This document shows, piece by piece, positions 61,382-64,000 of a stretch of 64,000 nucleotides of DNA. Every line of letters begins with the position of its first letter. The first letter of the stretch is position 1. This DNA comes from Leadbetterella byssophila DSM 17132. Lineage in GTDB: Bacteria > Bacteroidota > Bacteroidia > Cytophagales > Spirosomataceae. The position numbers and the translations under genes are program-made. The notes below the pieces were generated by a model. The model was not told the origin of the DNA. It worked only from the letters and a program-made list of their open reading frames with translations, and searched no databases. The stretch covers positions 3,038,001-3,102,000 of the forward strand of contig NC_014655.1 in the NCBI RefSeq assembly GCF_000166395.1. Direction: 5' to 3'.

Positions 61382-62315
61382 AATAAGGCCACCCTTCTTA
61401 CAGTGGGGTGGCCATCTTCAATCCATATATCCTAGCTTATTTCGGGCAGTTCCAATAGTTTATGAAAGGGAAAGGCTGGAGCTAGAAGATGGAGACTTTT
61501 TGGATCTGGACTGGCATAAGGTAGGTTCTAAAAAGTTGATCATAGTTACTCATGGCTTAGAGGGGGATTCCACACGCCCTTATGTTACGGCCCTTATCAA
61601 GTTATTTTCTCAACAAGGTATAGACGGTTTAGGCTGGAACTGCAGGAGTTGTAGCGGAGAGATCAATCGTCTCCCCAGGTTTTATCATCATGGTGATGCT
61701 GAGGATCTGAGAACGGTGGTTGAGCATGCCATACGTTTAGGTTATGATAGCATTTTCCTTTCCGGTTGTTCTATGGGAGGAAGTCTTACCTTGAGATTAC
61801 TAGGTGAGCATCCGGAGCGTTTACCGAAAGAGGTAATGGGAGCTTTTGTGGGTTCTGTGCCTTTGGATATTTATAGTTCTGTGAGGGAATTAGACAGGCC
61901 TTATAAAAGATTCTATATGAATCGCTTTTTGCGTAAGCTAAAGGCTAAACTGATGATCAAAGAGCAGATGTTTCCGGGAAACGAGTTGGTTTCATGTAGA
62001 GACTTTGTCCACATCAAGAATTTCGTGGACTTTGACGGTAGGTATACGGCGCCTATTCACGGCTATCGGTCGGCTTTCGACTTTTATGAAAAAGCTTCTA
62101 CAAAGCCTTTATTGCATAGGGTACAGGTACCCACGATGATAGTGCAATCTTTGAATGATCCATTTTTAGGTCCGGAATGTTATGAGCCAAGTGATAATCC
62201 TTTGATTCAATTTATATTGACTAAGAACGGAGGTCATGTAGGCTTTATGGTACAAGGGCAAGAATACACCTGGACAGAAAAAAAGGCCTTGGAATTCTTC
62301 CAAAGCCTTTTGTAA
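61365..62315 (+). CDS. YheT family alpha/beta hydrolase
   Basis: A 316-residue hydrolase. The family opening PPFLQWGGHLQSIYPSLFR is clear; the oxyanion/loop motif is VTHGLEGDSTRPYV and the nucleophile Ser is in SGCSMGGSLTL. Asp and His of the triad are probably in SLNDPFLGPE and GGHVGF. YheT enzymes hydrolyse esters or lipids of unknown identity. Its last codons (62281-62311) encode a hairpin that acts as the terminator of the convergent ahcY. Confidence 0.88.
   Translation: MQNLVKIRPPFLQWGGHLQSIYPSLFRAVPIVYERERLELEDGDFLDLDWHKVGSKKLIIVTHGLEGDSTRPYVTALIKLFSQQGIDGLGWNCRSCSGEINRLPRFYHHGDAEDLRTVVEHAIRLGYDSIFLSGCSMGGSLTLRLLGEHPERLPKEVMGAFVGSVPLDIYSSVRELDRPYKRFYMNRFLRKLKAKLMIKEQMFPGNELVSCRDFVHIKNFVDFDGRYTAPIHGYRSAFDFYEKASTKPLLHRVQVPTMIVQSLNDPFLGPECYEPSDNPLIQFILTKNGGHVGFMVQGQEYTWTEKKALEFFQSLL
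62278..62311 (-). terminator. Terminator of ahcY inside the YheT-type gene
   Basis: A 14-base-arm inverted repeat with one mismatch, AAAAGGCCTTGGAA/TTCCAAAGCCTTTT with loop TTC. On the minus strand it is followed by a U-run (A-run 62278-62284), so it can stop ahcY transcripts; it lies in the coding tail of the hydrolase gene. Confidence 0.8.
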
Positions 62316-62332
62316 ATGTATGTATATTGAGA

Positions 62333-63646
62333 TTAGTATCTGTACATATCTGTTTTATACGGACCTTCTACTTTCACCCCAATGTAATCTGCTTGTTCTT
62401 GAGTAAGTACATCAAGTTTAGCTCCTACATGTGAAAGGTGTAAAGCGGCAACTTTTTCGTCTAAGTGCTTAGGAAGTACGTATACGTCTTTCTCGTATTT
62501 TTCAGATTGTGTCCAAAGTTCGATTTGAGCCAAAGTTTGGTTTGAGAAAGAGCATGACATCACGAAGGATGGGTGCCCCATAGCACAACCTAAGTTCACA
62601 AGTCTACCTTCAGCCAGTACGATGATATCGTTTCCGTTTACATTGTACATGTCTACTTGTGGCTTGATGGTAGATTTAGTGTGACCATAATTTTGGTTCA
62701 ACCAAGCCATGTCGATTTCATTATCAAAGTGGCCTATGTTACAAACTACGGCTTTGTCTCTCATTTTTAAGAAATGCTTCGACTGGATGATATTGCAGTT
62801 ACCTGTAGCTGTAACGAAGATTTGTGCGCGAGTAACGGCTTCGTCCATAGGTACTACTTCGAAACCATCCATAGCTGCCTGAAGGGCGCAAATAGGGTCG
62901 ATTTCGGTAACCAATACTCTACATCCTGCTCCTCTTAAAGAGTCAGCTGATCCTTTACCTACGTCACCGTAACCGGCCACTACGGCTACTTTACCTGCTA
63001 ACATCAAATCCGTAGCTCTACGAATAGCATCTACTAATGATTCTCTACAGCCGTATTTGTTATCAAATTTAGATTTAGTAACGGAATCATTTACGTTAAT
63101 GGAAGGAAGTAGTAGCGTTCCGTTTTTCTTTCTTTCATATAAACGGTGTACACCTGTAGTGGTTTCTTCTGATAAGCCTTTGATGCCTTCCACTAATTCA
63201 GGGTAAACGTCAAATACCATATTCGTTAAATCACCACCATCATCTAAGATCATGTTAAGTGGCTTACGTTCTTCTCCAAAGAATAAAGTTTGTTCTATAC
63301 ACCAATCAAACTCTTCAGCTGTCATACCTTTCCAGGCATAAACTTGAATTCCTGCTGCTGCAATGGCTGCTGCTGCGTGATCCTGTGTAGAGAAAATATT
63401 ACATGAAGACCAGGTTACTTCTGCTCCAAGTTCTACTAGAGTTTCGATAAGAACAGCAGTTTGGATGGTCATGTGAAGACAGCCTGCGATCCTTGCTCCC
63501 TTTAGAGGTTTAGAAGGGCCATATTCTTTTCTGATCTCCATTAAGCCCGGCATTTCTGCTTCTGCTAAGGTGATTTCCTTGCGACCCCATTCGGCCAAGG
63601 ATATGTCCTTCACTTTATAAGGAAGGTAGGTACCTGCGGTTTTCAT
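62333..63646 (-). CDS. ahcY: Adenosylhomocysteinase
   Basis: A 437-residue NAD-dependent hydrolase that splits S-adenosylhomocysteine to adenosine and homocysteine, relieving inhibition of methyltransferases. Motifs seen are [29 protein letters not shown], the NAD-binding [21 protein letters not shown] and [34 protein letters not shown]. The C-terminal KTDMYRY supplies the conserved Lys-Tyr of the NAD site. A TTTG-N21-TAATTTTG promoter lies upstream. Confidence 0.97.
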   Translation of the reverse strand: MKTAGTYLPYKVKDISLAEWGRKEITLAEAEMPGLMEIRKEYGPSKPLKGARIAGCLHMTIQTAVLIETLVELGAEVTWSSCNIFSTQDHAAAAIAAAGIQVYAWKGMTAEEFDWCIEQTLFFGEERKPLNMILDDGGDLTNMVFDVYPELVEGIKGLSEETTTGVHRLYERKKNGTLLLPSINVNDSVTKSKFDNKYGCRESLVDAIRRATDLMLAGKVAVVAGYGDVGKGSADSLRGAGCRVLVTEIDPICALQAAMDGFEVVPMDEAVTRAQIFVTATGNCNIIQSKHFLKMRDKAVVCNIGHFDNEIDMAWLNQNYGHTKSTIKPQVDMYNVNGNDIIVLAEGRLVNLGCAMGHPSFVMSCSFSNQTLAQIELWTQSEKYEKDVYVLPKHLDEKVAALHLSHVGAKLDVLTQEQADYIGVKVEGPYKTDMYRY

Positions 63647-63677
63647 ATTATTAATGCAATTTTACTAAAAATGAACG

Positions 63678-63710
63678 CAAAATTAGATAAAATATTTTAT
63701 TTGAACCAAA
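63678..63710 (-). promoter_or_regulatory. Promoter of ahcY
   Basis: Minus-strand TTTG (63710-63707), 21-base spacer, TAATTTTG (63685-63678), 31 bases ahead of the ATG at 63646. Confidence 0.6.
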
Positions 63711-63783
63711 GAATATAGATAATAAATCTATGTTTCGGGTGCTAATTAGATAAATGCACTAAAAATGCTATATCTCAGGCAAT

Positions 63784-63807
63784 AAAAAACCCCCGATGAA
63801 CGGGGGT
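63784..63807 (-). terminator. Terminator of typA
   Basis: Minus-strand stem ACCCCCG/CGGGGGT with a 5-base loop followed by six U, 8 bases beyond the stop codon of typA. Confidence 0.88.
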
Positions 63808-63814
63808 GATATGT

Positions 63815-64000
63815 TTAAGCCAGAGCGTCTTCGTTTTTACGTTCCATGCGTTTTCTCTCGTTTTCATCCAAGTAGATTTTTCTCATACGAAGTGATTTAG
63901 GCGTCACTTCAAGGTATTCATCTTTTTGGATGTACTCCATACATTCCTCCAGAGAGAAGTTGATTTTAGGAGCAATCTTGACGTTATCATCAGAACCCGA
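63815..64000 (-). CDS. typA: Translational GTPase TypA/BipA, C-terminal fragment
   Basis: The last 61 codons are in the window; the gene continues to the right. The visible sequence includes EECMEYIQKDEYLEVTPKSLRMRK and IYLDENERKRMERK, the conserved C-terminal end of TypA/BipA, a ribosome-binding GTPase involved in stress and 50S assembly. The GTPase domain is outside the window. Confidence 0.85.
   Translation of the reverse strand, partial: SGSDDNVKIAPKINFSLEECMEYIQKDEYLEVTPKSLRMRKIYLDENERKRMERKNEDALA

Overview
The window is about 40% GC and comes from a chromosome of the phylum Bacteroidota, most likely an aerobic Cytophagales bacterium of the Leadbetterella/Spirosoma type. The phylum is supported by the promoter signal TAnnTTTG in front of many genes, by PorT/SprT of the type IX secretion system, by a TonB receptor paired with a DUF4249 lipoprotein, by CarboxypepD_reg-type receptors, by a fused CcoN-CcoO oxidase and by an ABC permease fused to an M1 peptidase. 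The species is inference. I found no tRNA, rRNA, CRISPR array, prophage or plasmid gene. The only mobile element is one IS3-type insertion sequence.

Layout. 1-2315: SDR fragment and metG. 2403-7588: putative operator, ABC ATPase and ABC permease/M1 peptidase, then a methyltransferase. 7614-8300: greA behind a leader with two tandem intrinsic terminators. 8495-14875: lpdA, an AlbA_2 protein, a DUF2795 protein, cutC, then porT-ubiE-pyrD and a TRIC-type channel on the minus strand. 14914-16185: the IS element. 16194-23800: an OmpR-type two-component pair, a beta-barrel protein, a CCG-domain Fe-S protein, a phytase-like esterase and uvrA. 23957-29435: TonB receptor plus DUF4249 lipoprotein, comB, an M20 deacetylase and a small lipoprotein. 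29483-33919: an arabinan/arabinoxylan operon (GH51 and a double GH43) behind a promoter that overlaps a dyad. 33922-36604: NeuD-like acyltransferase, methionine aminotransferase and a degenerate aldo/keto reductase. 36630-36933: a structured intergenic region, then hemE. 37999-44664: OmpA/PD40 protein, IscA-type protein, NamZ, a sterol-desaturase-family protein and a TonB-dependent receptor.

44922-56907 is the most coherent block. It holds hemA, ccoS-ccoI, a PAS histidine kinase, a response regulator fused to a CRP/FNR domain, a TauE/SafE protein, fixH/ccoH, ccoG, ccoP, a ccoQ-like gene and ccoNO. The kinase PAS domain matches rhizobial FixL at the heme-ligand His and the oxygen-sensing Arg. 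The regulator looks like FixJ and FixK joined in one protein. A dyad TATGA-N6-TCATA, with an identical 14-base stretch over its left half, lies upstream of both ccoI and ccoNO. A 9/10 match lies upstream of hemA. Together these suggest a compact oxygen-sensing circuit for the cbb3 oxidase and heme supply. It is a hypothesis built from motif and context.

57169-64000: DUF5606 protein, YpdA-type bacillithiol disulfide reductase, LuxE-like protein, a lipoprotein, M19 dipeptidase, YheT-type hydrolase, ahcY and the 3' end of typA. Many convergent neighbours overlap at their stop codons, and several genes share or embed terminators, so the chromosome is compact.
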